Shown here: one piece after another, positions 1 to 11,646 of the stretch
Position numbering within the stretch: the stretch's first letter is position 1
Layout of the letters: every line of letters starts with the position of its first letter
Source of the DNA: Apoda limacodes
Lineage: Eukaryota; Arthropoda; Insecta; Lepidoptera; Limacodidae
DNA length: 64,000 nucleotides
Direction of reading: 5' to 3'
Assembly: GCA_946406115.1 (NCBI GenBank)
Contig: OX291561.1
Coordinates: forward strand, 8,982,273-9,046,272
The notes under the pieces: generated by a model
Told to the model about the DNA's origin: nothing
Seen by the model: the letters and a program-made list of their open reading frames with translations, nothing else
Databases searched by the model: none
Program-made: the position numbers and the translations under genes

Positions 1-747
1 TTTCTGTAAACGTAATTCTTACTTACTTAAGTTAATAAAGGAAGGGCAACTTATGTATCAACATTGAAGAGAAAAGGCTGCTAAAAATATTACAACGTGT
101 TAAAGAGATTATGACTTATGATAACTCGTGGTTTAACAAGAGGAAATTGTTAACACTCACATGTTAAATAGCTTTCTCCTCATTTTAAAACCGCTATGTT
201 TTTTTTTTAAAATCTACGCGAAATTGTATCTGTTTATTTTTTTGTTCATATTTTTTCATTTGTCTCGATGAGGCAAGAATATAAATAAAAAAAGTGCGTA
301 CATAAATTTTGAGACCCGATACGGTGATATAAATTGACGTATGTATTTTTTTTTAATATTTACATATGGCTTCACATTTTTATCTTAAGTTTAACACAGG
401 TTTAAAAAATAACGTATTCTACTAACTAACCAACTATTTTGTAAGTAAAAAATATGAATTTTTTTAAAATAATATTGCCATTTTACTGTTCTTCTTGCTC
501 ATTTGTTACAAATCCTTTTTTAACCGGTAAATTTCATTATTTACGAAGTAAAAATGCATAATGTAAGTCCGTAAATCTTGGTAAGGTCGACCTCACTCGA
601 GCACTTGTATCGTCTCTTGCTTGAGGCAGGTCGGACCGCATTCCTGCCGGTCATACTGGTAAAATAATATAATGTAAACGTAAATATATTTAGCTCATAT
701 TGCTATAACGTTTAAACGTTATTGCTATTAGGTTTTTCTTATTCCTT
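1..747. other. AT-rich non-coding stretch
   Basis: No open frame of note, no recognisable RNA gene and no clear repeat ends are visible. The stretch is AT-rich with several T homopolymers. It ends at the poly-T that begins a LINE 3' fragment. Confidence 0.5.
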
Positions 748-832
748 TTTTTTTTTTTTTTTTATACCACTAAGGTGTCAAACAAGCTTACGGTCCGCCT
801 GATGGTAAGCTGTACCCAGCTGTATCGGGACG
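748..832 (-). mobile_element. LINE 3' end fragment (about 85 bp)
   Basis: A run of T followed by ATACCACTAAGGTG and the CAAACAAGCTTACGG block matches the extreme 3' end of the LINE copies at 19347 and 37862, in the same minus orientation (the poly-T is the complement of the poly-A tail). Only the terminal 3' untranslated part is present, so this is a strongly 5'-truncated insertion. Confidence 0.7.
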
Positions 833-1246
833 AGCATTATCTTGCATAAAGATGGCGTTCTTGTCCATGTTTACAAAAAATGGGTCAACATTTAAGATTT
901 CATTTACGTATCTTTCTGCAGTTTAAAGTGTCATTTTTTATCAACACTCGGTGCGGCTTTCGGGAGAAATTCCAGCCCACAGGAGCCTCCGCTGTATGGT
1001 ACTTTCACTTCAATGCAAGTTGGTTCTAGCGCTCTCCTGGTCTTCGGTAGACTCTTTGCCTCCCATCGTGCGTGTATAGCTTGAACCTCATCACTCTTGA
1101 CCATTCATGTGTATATATGTGTTCTCTAGCGTAACTCAGTCTTAAATAACGATGTTGACTTTCGAGTTTAGTCCATTTGCAAGTCTAAATGGGATCAAGC
1201 TGGCTTCAGCAAGACGGACTCTCACTGTACACGTGATTTTTTTATT

Positions 1247-1468
1247 TCAACTGCCATTTGAAATTAATTTCTTAACAGTGCTAACATGACACCACTTAAT
1301 GGTCCTCCCGCGCTGTCGTAAACCTTGTTCGGCTTGTTCCTGGTCTGCGAGTATTAGACCCATTCCCTTTAATCGCTGGAGTACCCATTGCACGGTTGAT
1401 ACTTGCTGTATAACGCTGACTGCGCCCGTCTTTAAGCATCCGGTACACTCTTCAGGTGTTAGTGACAT
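1247..1468 (-). other. Weak open frame in unexplained sequence
   Basis: A 73-codon minus frame overlaps a 64-codon plus frame (1299-1493). The region is somewhat richer in GC than its surroundings. No domain or family is recognised. It may be a worn repeat, and I do not propose a gene. Confidence 0.15.
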
Positions 1469-1713
1469 GTTTTTAATTAAATTTGATCAATGAATTTCAG
1501 TACATGAAAGGCCACGTTTATGTGATAGAACAGAAACAAACGTAAAGGAAATGGATCCAAATTTGTTATTCGAATTCTAAAATCGTCTTTTATTTATTTA
1601 TGGTTTTTAATACTATCACCAAGAAAAATCTACTTCTTATATTTGTAAAGAAATAAACTTAAATTAAGTTTGCTTAAATATTTTGAAAGTGTATAAATCT
1701 TAGTTTTTCTTAA

Positions 1714-1946
1714 TCTTAATATATATAAATCTCGTGTCACAATGTTTGTCCTCAATGGACTCCTAAACTACTGAACCGATTTTGATCAAACTTCGTAAAT
1801 ATCTGTTATTTGATCCAACTTAAAAGATAGGATAGTTTTTATCTCGATATGTCAAGTGCGAGCCGGACTCGGGCACTATAGGTAGAAACCAACTTTCGCC
1901 GGGTACAGAGGGACGGCAGCGGAACAACGTTCGCCGGGACAGCTAG
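1714..1946 (+). mobile_element. Helitron-like non-autonomous element, copy 1
   Basis: The segment begins TCTTAATATATA after an A and ends GGGACAGCTAG before a T. This fits the Helitron rule of 5' TC, 3' CTRR and insertion between A and T, with no target duplication. A small GAAC/GTTC stem sits near the 3' end. From base 1712 to 1940 it reads the same as 42193-42421, so the pair moved recently. It has no coding capacity. The class is inferred from the ends only; a SINE or RTE-derived tail is the alternative. Confidence 0.55.
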
Positions 1947-2083
1947 TTGTCTTATATAAACGAATATGGCGGATTGGAGACGAATTTAAGTGTTGGAAAA
2001 TCGGCTTCTGATGTATTAAACAAATATTTTCTCTTATTAGTAGAGAATACCCTTGAATAAATGCATAAATTAACTCATGGAGA

Positions 2084-2122
2084 TTATTTCCCTGCCGATG
2101 GCGAGCGGTGAGAATAAGATGG
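2084..2122 (-). mobile_element. Tiny LINE fragment (RT C-terminal part)
   Basis: TCCCTGCCGATGGCGAGCGG is shared with the LINE copies at 19381 and 38152, where it encodes part of the conserved RHRQGIH tail after the reverse transcriptase. Only about 35 bp are recognisable. Confidence 0.4.
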
Positions 2123-2385
2123 TAAAAAAAGCGCTGGATTCCGCAAGACTAGTGTGGTTTAAAAAAGCGCTAGATTAAAATATATTTTACATAATATTAT
2201 CAATTGTTGCAAGTTGCTAATAAATAAAACATCACTTTATTGTTACTCGCGTAAAATATCAATAAAACTAGTTTTGATTATAAGTACCTACTTACTTACG
2301 AAACTTTACCATAACCTCTACTTTGTTTATATTTCTGCATATAAAATCAGAAACACGAACATCCTCAGTTACACTGACATCACTT

Positions 2386-2775
2386 TTTAGGGATCCGTAG
2401 CCAAATGGCAAAAAAGAGAACCCTTATAGATTCGTCATGTCTGTCTGTCTGTCCGTCATGTCACAGCCACTTTTTTCCAAAACTATAAGAACTATACTGT
2501 TGTATAACTTCTATAATAAGAGAATGATAAAACTAAAAAAAATATATGATGTACATTACCATGCAAACTTTCACCGAAAATTGGTTTGGACGAGATCTAG
2601 TAAGTAGTTTTAATACGTCATAAATCGTAAACCGCAATTTACTTTTCATTAAATCGACTCAAATATAAAAATAAAACAAAAACATATTTTTTTGTTTGCG
2701 TTGTAAAGTACGTAAATGGTGGTAGTTACGGAACCCTCGGTGCGTGAGTCCAACACGCACTTGGCCAGTTTTTTT
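2386..2775 (+). repeat. Dispersed GGTTCCGTACC/ACTCGCACTTGGCC repeat, worn copy
   Basis: It starts with TTTTTAGGGATCCGTAG and a CTGTCTGTCTGTCCGTC run, and ends with GGAACCCTCGGTGCG followed by CACGCACTTGGCCAG and poly-T. Parallel copies at 26678-27097 and 48883-49305 have the same start, middle and end. It resembles the 3' tail of a LINE common in Lepidoptera; the class is not proven from this window. Confidence 0.6.
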
Positions 2776-3224
2776 ATATTGCCGTATGATAATTCATCAT
2801 GCGGCATGTCGTCAACTAGTTCAGAATTTGAAAGGGGTTAGTAACACACGCAAAGAACAGAGAAAAGTACATATTTGCGCTGAAAGTGACAAAGACGACT
2901 AATGCAAGGAACGCGAATGTATTATTTCTCGACTTTTCCCGGTGGGTTATCTAACTATAGATTGTTTTTTTAATGACTTTTTTCCAGCAATGAAATATCA
3001 TACCTACCACTTTTCCTTTATCAAGATTTCGTACAAAATTGTACGAGCCTGATAGTGGCGTGTTTACGTACCTCGAACTGATAACCACAAATCTCGTATT
3101 TGTGAGAGGAATCTGGTACGGTTGGCAACCTTTTTGTGTCACAATATACGGCAAAATGAAATCGTATTTTTGGCATATTTTCTTAATGCAATGACTACTA
3201 ATTTAATTTTTTTTTACACCTTTA

Positions 3225-3660
3225 AGCGACCGTTGACTTTGGTATTTGATTTTAATTTCAACTTGATACCGCCACGCGCTCTTGGGTAAAAGTGTCTTGA
3301 CAGACAAACATTTTTTAATTGACAAATTTCGGATTTTTTCCTATATTTGTGATGTAAGACCTTGCTTCGTGTCAATTTGCATGATTCTTCAAGACAACGG
3401 GAAGTATCACGTAGCATTTGATTTAATTGTGAATGCCAAAATATGCGACAAAAATGGCCGTATTTTTTCATTGCGTTTACTTAGAAGGTTGATATTTTTA
3501 CAGCTTCAAGGGGATCGTAGACCTTAGTTAATATTTATTTGAACCTTGATACCTTCACGCGTTCCTGAGAAAAATGGTCTTGAAAGACATACATACAAAA
3601 GGACAACTAAGTGATCATATTAGGTTTCCTTTGTTCGTTTTCTGGAACGGAATCCTAAAA
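3225..3660 (-). repeat. Two worn inverse copies of the GGTTCCGTACC repeat
   Basis: Two blocks, near 3250-3310 and 3530-3660, each carry ACTTGATACC or CCTTGATACC, a CACGCG(C/T)TC block and GTCTTGA(C/A)AGACA. These are related to the inner part of the repeat at 48883, mostly in its sense order. A block near 3640 (CTGGAACGGAATCC) resembles the terminal GGTTCCG part in reverse complement. The two blocks are about 280 bp apart. Confidence 0.4.
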
Positions 3661-5072
3661 GCTGTGGTTATGAAAAAAAAGTCTTCTAATTCCGATGCAT
3701 GAATAATAAATGGCTAGGAGGGCCCCCCCTTTTACGTAAAAATAAGTATTAGAACTATTGTAAGACCTAATGATATTACTCATACGGTAATGAAAAATCT
3801 AAAATCATTCAATTTTATTCGTACGCTCTTCGCATCTCTCAGATTTATATTCAACAATGATTTACGAATATTGAATATGTTATACTCGGTTATCGACTAT
3901 GTTAAAATTATTGTATTTAAAAGGACAATATGAATTGTTAATTGATGTATATTTTGTATGTGTTTTTTTTTTCGCCGCAAATGAATATTAAGTGATTGTG
4001 ACAGAATCTTGCAATTTTGAAAAGACGTGGTTTTGCTTACGAGTATGAAAAAAAAGGTTTAGATAACATTAGCACCAATACAATATTGAAATCTGCGGTT
4101 ATAAAAAAAAATAACGTACGTCCGAAGTGTGTGTGTGTGTATATGTGTATATTACAAGAACGGAAATTACACAACATTTGCGTGCGCACTTCGGAAAGTC
4201 GTGTGATTTACGGAAATCGTCGGCGTTAATGGCGGTTTACGCTTAGCCAGGGTTATTTACTTGTATTGCATGCAACCATTTTCAACTTACAACTGCAAGT
4301 TTAATAGATGACAGTACAATGTAACATTATTAACTCTTTTATCGCCGTAGTTGTAACTCGCTGGATGAAAGTGACTTAGCGCACTTACTTTGAATCTCTT
4401 CTTATTGTTAAATCGCCGAACAAAATTTCATAAAAATTGGTACTCTCGAACATTGAAAAAGGGGGTTAGCGAGGTGGTTTATATGGAGCATGTAATATTT
4501 ACTGCTCAAAACAGTAATCAAAATCTGCTGTAGCCACCAAGTAAATGAGTTCAGAATACGAACTCGGAAAAAATAGCAAAGAAAATGTGTAAGTGGCAAA
4601 TGTTACTTGCATATTATAAACCGCTTAATTTTATTAAAAGTTACTTAAAAAAATGTGTAGCTTATTGGGTAATAGCAACTCAAATTGTAGTATTTACCAC
4701 AGTTTCTTTGCTGATTTTTTTGAGTTAGTATTCTGAACTCATTTACTTGATTGCTACAGCAGATTTTGATTGCTGTTCTAAGCAGTAAACATTGCAGGCT
4801 CTATATATTAATCACCTCGCTAACTCCCGTTTTCTCGGTGAACCAATATTTAAGAACCCAGACATTTATGTCTGTGTTCAAAAGTAAACTACTTGTAGCG
4901 TTCAAACTCAATCTTGAACAGAATAATTTTGTGGCAAATTTCGATCATTGTAACTAAATTTATTTTTTTACAAACTTTATTGTGCTTAAGACAACAATAT
5001 TAATTTTGATCCCATTTCTAATTTGTTGAGGAGATCAAATACAAACAAACGCTGATTGAGTTTACAGACAAT
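3661..5072. other. Non-coding stretch with a weak local duplication
   Basis: The 4408-4599 and 4690-4820 segments share blocks (TTCTGAACTC, ATTTACTTGATTGC-like, CAGCAGATTTTGATTGC, AGTAAACAT, CACCTCGCTAAC) in opposite orientations, giving a weak inverted duplication of about 120 bp. A GT run lies at 4129-4146. No gene is recognised. Confidence 0.35.
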
Positions 5073-5292
5073 CTTTCTCTCGCGAACGCTTTGGTTGCGG
5101 ACTGAACTCCCTGCCAAGGTTTTCTCTAAGGACTACAGTATGAGGTTCTTCAAAAAAGAAGTTATTAGATTGTTGAAGGGTTCGCAACGTGCGAGTAATG
5201 CCTCTGGTGTTGCAAGCGTCCATAGGCCACGGTGACCGTTTAGCATCAGGCGGGCCGTAAACTTGTTTGCCACTTTAGTGGTATATAAAATA
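5073..5292 (+). mobile_element. LINE 3' fragment
   Basis: Decayed frame for the C-terminal tail of the reverse transcriptase protein (the FFKKEVIRFLKG region, here altered to FFKKEVIRLLKG), followed by the 3' untranslated end CATCAGGCGGGCCGTAA and TTTGCCACTTTAGTGGTAT. It is the same family as the copy at 37862 but in plus orientation. About 200 bp remain, so it is 5'-truncated. Confidence 0.75.
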
Positions 5293-5885
5293 AAAAACTA
5301 ATTGGATTAGGATTTAAAACGATTTATTTCATTTGTTACCCCCAAATACCTGTTAATTTTAAAAATCTGAGGTCAAGCCCTATGTGAAGCAGTGGACATC
5401 TGACAGTTGACAGTATGATCAGTTAGAGAAAATTATTATTTTACTAAAACGTCCACCATATTTTTTTACATCTGGTAACCCTAGAATGATTAAAGCGTCC
5501 GCGATTCGCCGGAACGACAACCGTTAGCGCACTTTTATAATTCCGATTTCGTAAATTAAGTGGACGCAGTGAAACTGGTTTATTCAATTATTTGGCCGGA
5601 TTTAGCGGTTTTAACAAAAGAATAGCTATTAGAAGCAATTTAGATGTTTAAATTTAAATTTACAGCTGGCGCCTCCGACACGCGGTGCCGCACATATGAA
5701 TTTTGTATATAGGCCAATCGACATGTGTTCAGTACATAGCCAGTATCGTATCTCGCCCAACTGTCTGGTGTCTGGTTTGATTGCCGCTGTAAATGTGGTT
5801 GCTTGGTCCTGAAAATCCGAAACAATTAAATGTCGTTCTAAATTTTAAGAATGATGACTTCCAAGAAGTACGTAGACAGCAGATG

Positions 5886-6066
5886 CAGATACATATATAT
5901 TACTTTTTTTTTTGTAAATACATACATATTATACATGAATATACCCAGACTCAAGACAAACAAAAATGTTTTTATCACATTAATGTTTATCCAATGCGGG
6001 AATCGAACCCACACCCTCTGCACAGCAGTCGGCCATACTACCAACTGGGGTGCGAGGGAGTCCAAC
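5886..6066 (-). mobile_element. tRNA-derived SINE (minus strand)
   Basis: GCGGGAATCGAACCCACACC is the complement of a polymerase III B box with the bases that follow it, and the A-box-like complement lies at about 6040-6060. The body continues left through CCCAGACTCAAGACAAACA to a poly-T/TACATACATA end. The same layout is seen in plus sense at 55884 and 59100. The overlapping 146-codon open frame (5793-6233) is an artefact of this repeat. Confidence 0.7.
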
Positions 6067-6423
6067 GCTATTTGCCCAATCCTGGCTTACTTCTTATTGT
6101 TCCTCTACCTATTCTTACATTAAAGCTGTTAATTTACGACGTATGGGACATATATAAAGCTATCTCAGTCCAAATGAACTGCATCAGAAGTAGCGTTGCG
6201 GCTACAGGCTCACCCCCTATTACGCAGGATTGATGTGGTTGGTAAAAGAGGTTACCCTCGTGAAGATATACAGACATTATAGTTATAGTAAAAAATGAGT
6301 GTTAATAAAGTCATGATAGTTTTTACGTGAAACGTCTATAAGCAGTTCCTACGCGACGTTTTGTAAGGGTAATATTACCTCTGCGCTTTAGTGACAGTGG
6401 TGTTTGGCATCTATCACATAGAG

Positions 6424-6505
6424 TCGTCACTAAGGAAGACCTTGACATGTAATTCATTCCACAACCAAAGCGTTCCAGCCTCTAAAAGCGCACAGTGTAA
6501 GCTGC
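6424..6505 (-). mobile_element. LINE 3' fragment, badly worn
   Basis: CTTGACATGTAATTCATTCC, then ACAACCAAAGCGTTC, matches the segment of the LINE tail at 38050-38085 (minus orientation). Fewer than 80 bp can be aligned by eye. Confidence 0.4.
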
Positions 6506-7736
6506 AAGGTTTTTGAATTCATCACAATAAAAAAAAAAACAAATATTGGTCGTTTGACTTACGTTATTTGGCCCGTGTGTGAGTGCGTTTTATTACACCC
6601 AACACCCAATTTATTCTCTGCGGGGAAATGGAAATCGCATTAGTGTGCGCACCGGCGGAACGGTCACGATCTCTAGTTTCGCTATTGAACCTCTAAACCT
6701 TTTTACTTCCTATCCCTTTTGTGTATTCCGGAAATAAGGATTCCATTTAAAGTACATATTCTACACCGAAATTCCTTAAACGTGACGTCATTACCTTACC
6801 TCCTTATTTGCAACTTCATGGCATTTGGGCACTAAACTACAAATTTTAACTTTTTGTTGTATGTATATTTCTACTTTCTAAATACTAGCTGTGCCCTCGA
6901 AAAAAAAATTATTCTCATGAGAACTCTCGACCGGGATATGAGGTGTGCTATGTGGGATTTTGTATAGGTATATTTCATTTGAAACCTTTCAGGCCATGTT
7001 TCAGCCGTTTATGCGTTCGTAAGTACCTAAGTCACAGACTCCCAAATATTATCGTCTGAAACTTTAACATTTGAAATATAAACTAACTAGGTATTAGAAG
7101 GATAGCAAAAACAAAAACCTTTAAATATATTTGGCATTGTTGTAAATAGTTGTTTAGTTTGAAATTTTATCTGATTACAAATTGTCTAAGTGTTGAAAAT
7201 GTTATAATAGGTATTGTATGTAATCTCTTGCATCCTTAATGAATGCCTTGTTGTTATCAGTTACAATAAATATGCAGAATGACATACAACACTTGCGTAT
7301 GAGATAAAGAGACAGTGAAACATTCTATTTCTATAATAAATGAGTTCGACTCTTAATTTCAATACCGCAGTAATTTTAACCACAAAATATACTTAGGATT
7401 TCTTTTTATGATAAATATATTACAGCAGTGTATTTTAATGTAATGACAATTTAAAATTGCTATAGGATGCTGTATTGTTTTAATTAATGTTACATATACT
7501 CACCGGCATACTTCGGTATTGAAAAAAAGGTACAATTATTAAATAATATCATTTAGAAATCGAGAAATAATCATATGACATGAAGAAATATCTTGTCAGC
7601 CCTCAGGACTGTTCTTCTTATCTTGGGGTTTTATTTTCTATTTCACTGGAAATCGTAATCGTTTTCAAGTCCATAATCTGTCCTTATACCATTAAGGGAT
7701 TTTATTAATGGTGATTGGTTTCCCGGCCTATGATAT
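6506..7736. other. AT-rich non-coding stretch
   Basis: I see no gene and no clear mobile element. A short worn piece of the CTAGC-type repeat may lie near 6885-7010. Confidence 0.4.
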
Positions 7737-8036
7737 TATAAATCCATACTCATATTATAGATGCGGAAGTAACTCTGTCTGTCTCTCTGTAACCTCTTCA
7801 CGGTTAAACCGCTGAACCGATTTGGATAAAATTTAGTATGGAGATAGATTGAGTTCCGGGGAAGGTCCGGGTTTTTATCCCGAAAAATTCAAAAGTTCCT
7901 GTAGGAATAACTATACCCTAGCTGAAACGAACTATAGCTTGCTATAGAAAACTTCATTAGTAAATTATGGAGTTGACGTAAGAATTCCAAGCCGATAACC
8001 AAATTTAAGGCGGGTGGAGCCGCTGGTAAAATTCAT
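7737..8036 (+). repeat. Dispersed CTAGT-ending repeat, copy a
   Basis: It begins near TTATAGATGCGGAAGTAACT and contains GAACCGATTTGGATAAAATT, GAGTTCCGGGGAAGG, a GCTATAG-rich middle and an end like GGTGGAGCCGCTGGTAAAATT. The same order of blocks occurs at 8054, 14330 and, in reverse, at 11251, 15885, 51397, 52324 and 55483. It has no open frame and is non-autonomous. The CTAGT-type end hints at a Helitron-like or RTE-tail origin. Confidence 0.6.
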
Positions 8037-8053
8037 AAATTTACTAGCTATCC

Positions 8054-8474
8054 GATTAATACTATAAATGCGAAAGTTTGAATGTTTGTTTCAAACACTG
8101 AATGGATCGGGATAAAACTTGACACACATATAGGTTAGGTCCTAGAATAAAAATAGGCTAATTTTCATCCCGGAAAATTTAGAAGTTTTCGCGGAAATAA
8201 CTATATCTTTTGTTACTCAGTCCTGCCGCTACGGAGCATCCGATTGAGCTGAAATTGTGCACAGAGATAATTGAAGATATGAAGAAGGACAAAGGACATC
8301 CCGGAAAATGCATCAGTTTCCGCGGAAGTAACTTACCGAATTCCACGAATGAACCATAGCTGCAGCTATAGCTGGCTAATACAAACTTCTTTATTATAAT
8401 CAAGGAGTTGCCGTAAGAATCCCACGCCAATAACCAAATTTAGGGCGGGCAGAGCCGCTGGCAAAACCTAGTTA
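8054..8474 (+). repeat. Dispersed CTAGT-ending repeat, copy b
   Basis: It starts TATAAATGCGAAAGTTTGAA and ends GGGCAGAGCCGCTGGCAAAA followed by CCTAGTT. It is a longer version of copy a with an inner partial duplication (two CCCGGAAAAT blocks, near 8168 and 8298). The minus open frame at 8179-8430 is inside it and is not a gene. Confidence 0.6.
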
Positions 8475-10080
8475 CATATAAAAGTATTATTGAGTTGTAG
8501 GCTTTATATAAGACGTGTGTCTGTACATCCTATACATCCCATTAATTGAAAAGGTTTGTGAAGGTAATTGAATATTACCTCAATACTCAATCACACAATA
8601 ACGGCTAAGCGGACTTGGCTGAAATTTTATACATTTTATTCCGACCGACAATTCCTACGGGAATTAACCTTCTTCTGGCGGTACAGCTAGTGTTATATGT
8701 GTATTAGTATAAATGGTTGGACGTTTCCAAATTCATAACAAACTTTTCTGTATATCTTTGTCTGTTGGTAAGGCGTCACGGTAAAACTATAACTTCATTT
8801 TGATGACGAGTTTCCTCTGTTGGGGGCAATATTTTCAAATTCTCACCTAGTAGGTACATATATTCTGTACCAGATGCAATTTCGTTGGTGTTTACAGCTT
8901 GTATTCTGCAATTTAGTTAAAATATATTATGCACACTACAGTCACATAAAATTGCATAAGGCTGATTGAATATTTTACGCTACTGGAAGTATTAAGAAAT
9001 GAGTTGTTTATGAAGCGGTTTAACGCAGCGAGTGCAGCAAAAACTTTAAATACGAGCTGTATTACTAATATTAAATAACATTCCAATATGATATTACTTA
9101 CTTACATAAGATTTGGCGGATTTTGTAGTTGAAGACTTTGTCTTCACTAGAGACGTATATTTATTTATATTAGTTAGTACGAGGAACACAATAGGTTCTA
9201 CTCTACGCAAAGCACTCGCTATATGTTAATACATGATTCATGCTTAGCACACCATCACAAGGCCAGACAACTTATATTAAAATAGCAAAGAATGCCAAAA
9301 GATTCTAATTTTAGCCAGTTAAGGTTTAAAATTCAACCAAAGTTGTTTGTTCAGCTGTTATTTTGGCTGAAATATTGGTTTCCCGCCAGACAACGCTTAA
9401 GTCAGTTTTGGTTTGATATCCGACTTACAGCGTTTTCTTTGAAATCAAAAGTGCTTGTCTAGTGAAGTGTCAACTCCAAAACTAAGTTTTTGTTATTCTT
9501 TGGTGTTATCGATAAATTAATTATTGTTCTTAAATTTAGCTTAGTTTTTTTACTAGAATTACGATACATAGTAAATACTTCTGAACCTTCATTCGCTTGC
9601 ACATTTATATTAAATTGCCTAATTGAAACGCTGTTCTTTCCTTCAATTTATGAGTATTATTGAAATGTTATTTGTTTGGGGTCAATATAATTAATATTTA
9701 CTTTATTAACTAATTTCTTTACAAAAAAAAAAAACTTAATTGATGTATAGGTAGGTTTAGTTGTGATAAAACCGAATAAACACTTATACTTTATAAAATC
9801 ACGGACGACAGCCTTAAATCATTTCATTCACTGCTTGTGCGCACCAAATATTTAAGTCATAACATCAATTAAAGTCACTTATCAATATTATGTCATTCAT
9901 TTACGTATTACATCATAGTGAAGCACTTCCTCAAAACAATTATCGATAATTCTTCCATAGCAATCCATAGAAACACCATTTTCAAATTACGATATTAAAC
10001 TGAGCAGTGAACATAAATTGCGATATTAATTGGTAACTACCGTGTCTATGAATAGATTCGCGTTGTTTGTTTACCACTCG
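8475..10080. other. Non-coding stretch upstream of the candidate promoter
   Basis: A short repeat tail ends near 8690 (GGTACAGCTAGTG). The rest, to 10080, is AT-rich with no recognised gene, RNA or repeat ends. It may contain upstream control DNA of syndapin, but nothing specific can be named. Confidence 0.35.
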
Positions 10081-10083
10081 TTA

Positions 10084-10089
10084 TCAGTT
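10084..10089 (+). promoter_or_regulatory. Initiator-like motif (TCAGTT)
   Basis: TCAGTT matches the arthropod initiator core TCAGT, with A at 10086 as the possible start. It opens a 225 bp stretch with higher GC than its flanks that ends in a good splice donor. I see no TATA box 25-35 bp upstream and no convincing downstream promoter element, so this is only a candidate. Confidence 0.3.
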
Positions 10090-10310
10090 TGCGAGACGCA
10101 AGCGTAGGCCGTGGGAGTGGGACGATTGAGGAGTCGCATCTCCACGATCTCTGCTCAGCTTCCACCCACATGTGGGACGTGATTTACGTTTGCTACTTGA
10201 ACTAAGAGTGACTGTGACTGTGTCGCTACCGTTTCGACTATGACATCGAAAACGAAAAAATCGAAGAACAAGTGTAGAAAGAAGGCGCATAATCTGTGGC
10301 AGTGTTTCGG
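10086..10310 (+). other. Candidate upstream first exon of syndapin
   Basis: An ATG at 10240 follows an in-frame TGA (10198-10200) and opens 23 codons plus two bases, starting MTSKTKKSKNKCRKK, up to a donor-like GGGTGAGA with GT at 10311. Joined to the acceptor-like AG at 14636-14637, the frame continues through 13 codons without a stop into the ATG at 14678, giving an extra basic N-terminus of 37 residues. A short upstream frame also begins near 10169. The join is inferred only; the exon may be untranslated, belong to another gene, or not exist. Confidence 0.35.
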
Positions 10311-11250
10311 GTGAGATGTGTTTTTTTATCGATATCGATGGTTTTGACAGATACTGTTGAAGTTTATGCATAAATGATGGGTGATGGATGAATGCTGACG
10401 TGAGAAAGTGTAGTTCTTAAGATAAGGCAACGGTGTTTCTTATCTTTGCACTAAAATGCATTTTTGTGCTCTTTAGAAAATGCCAACTATGAAACACAAA
10501 AAAATAGGCAATTTCTTAGACAGTTTTGGAACAAACTTTCTTATGACCTTGGGAAAGTTAACAACGTCAAGTATGAGTTAGTTAGAGTATAGCGGGTTAA
10601 AAGGCTGATGTGGACTGCTGAGCCGATTATAATGAAAATTAATGAAGGAAGGACATTGTTACTTTTAAAAACGTCAAGTGCTCACACTTTGCATAGACAG
10701 GGTAAATAAGTTCGGTTGAGTAGGAACCGATTTTGATGAAATTTAGAATAGGGATAACCTTAGGGAAGGACGTCTACTTTGAAAGGGTCATGTGTAAATC
10801 GAATAAGGTTTTCGTACTGAATGAAAAATAGGAATTTGGCAGAACCACTGAGCGAGTATTAATAAAATTTGGTATGGGGATAGCTAATTTGAGGACTAAG
10901 GAAGGAACAACTGAAAAGATATCAAATGGAGTCTGATTAGCTCATTGAGTTTTCATCTACTATATAAAAAACTGTTTTAACTGACTTCAGAAAGAAGTTT
11001 GGGTCCTAAAGGAGGCTTTTATACTCGAGAAACGTGAATTAGTATACAAAGGGTTATACTAAATGAGAATTTCAAAGCTTTTTAAGCCAAATGAAAACCG
11101 GCTATTTTTTGTAGCTAAGCAACGTTAAGCACTGTGGATTTATTACTGAGTTAGTACATAGTATAGCAAAAATAATATGGTCCAACCACCCACACCCACG
11201 GCACCACTGGCGTTTTATACTTTGTTGTTTGCTTCTATTCATTATATGAC
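10311..11250 (+). other. Possible first intron, left part
   Basis: Non-coding. It contains weak traces of the GAACCGATTTTGATGAAATT repeat (10720-10900) without clear ends. Confidence 0.3.
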
Positions 11251-11646
11251 TAGCTTTGCCAGCGGCTCCGCCCGTGCCAATTTGTGGAATTCGGTTATAG
11301 GTATTTCAGGTTAAAAAGGAGCCTATGTCCTCCTCCGTCCCTTCAACATTAACAAAAATCACCTCAATTGGTTGCTCCGTTGCGGCGCTAAGCAAAAACA
11401 AACAAACAGACTTTCATATTATATATATTACTAGCTTTTGCATGCGGTTCCACCCGCCCTAAATTCGGTTATTGATGTAAGATTTCAACGGCAACTCCTC
11501 AATTATAGAAAAAAACCCTCACACTATTTCCTTTCCCAGACTCAAACTATCTCCATGCCAAATTTCACCTTCATTGGTAGAGCGGTTTACGCGTGAAGAG
11601 GTAACAGATAGACAAACGAGTAACTTTCACATTTATAATATTTAGG
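11251..11646 (-). repeat. Two head-to-tail CTAGT-type repeats, reverse orientation
   Basis: ACTAGCTTTGCCAGCGGCTC (11251) and ACTAGCTTTTGCATGCGGTT (11430) are the complemented 3' ends of two copies. Each is followed leftwards-to-right by the AAATTCGGTTAT block. They end near CAGACTTTCATATTATATAT and AACTTTCACATTTATAATAT. It is the same family as 7737-8474. Confidence 0.6.

Noticed and set aside
10084..10371. 95-codon minus open frame
   Set aside because: It overlaps the candidate promoter/exon on the opposite strand, has no recognisable domain, and its Ser/Arg-rich makeup follows from the complement of that block.
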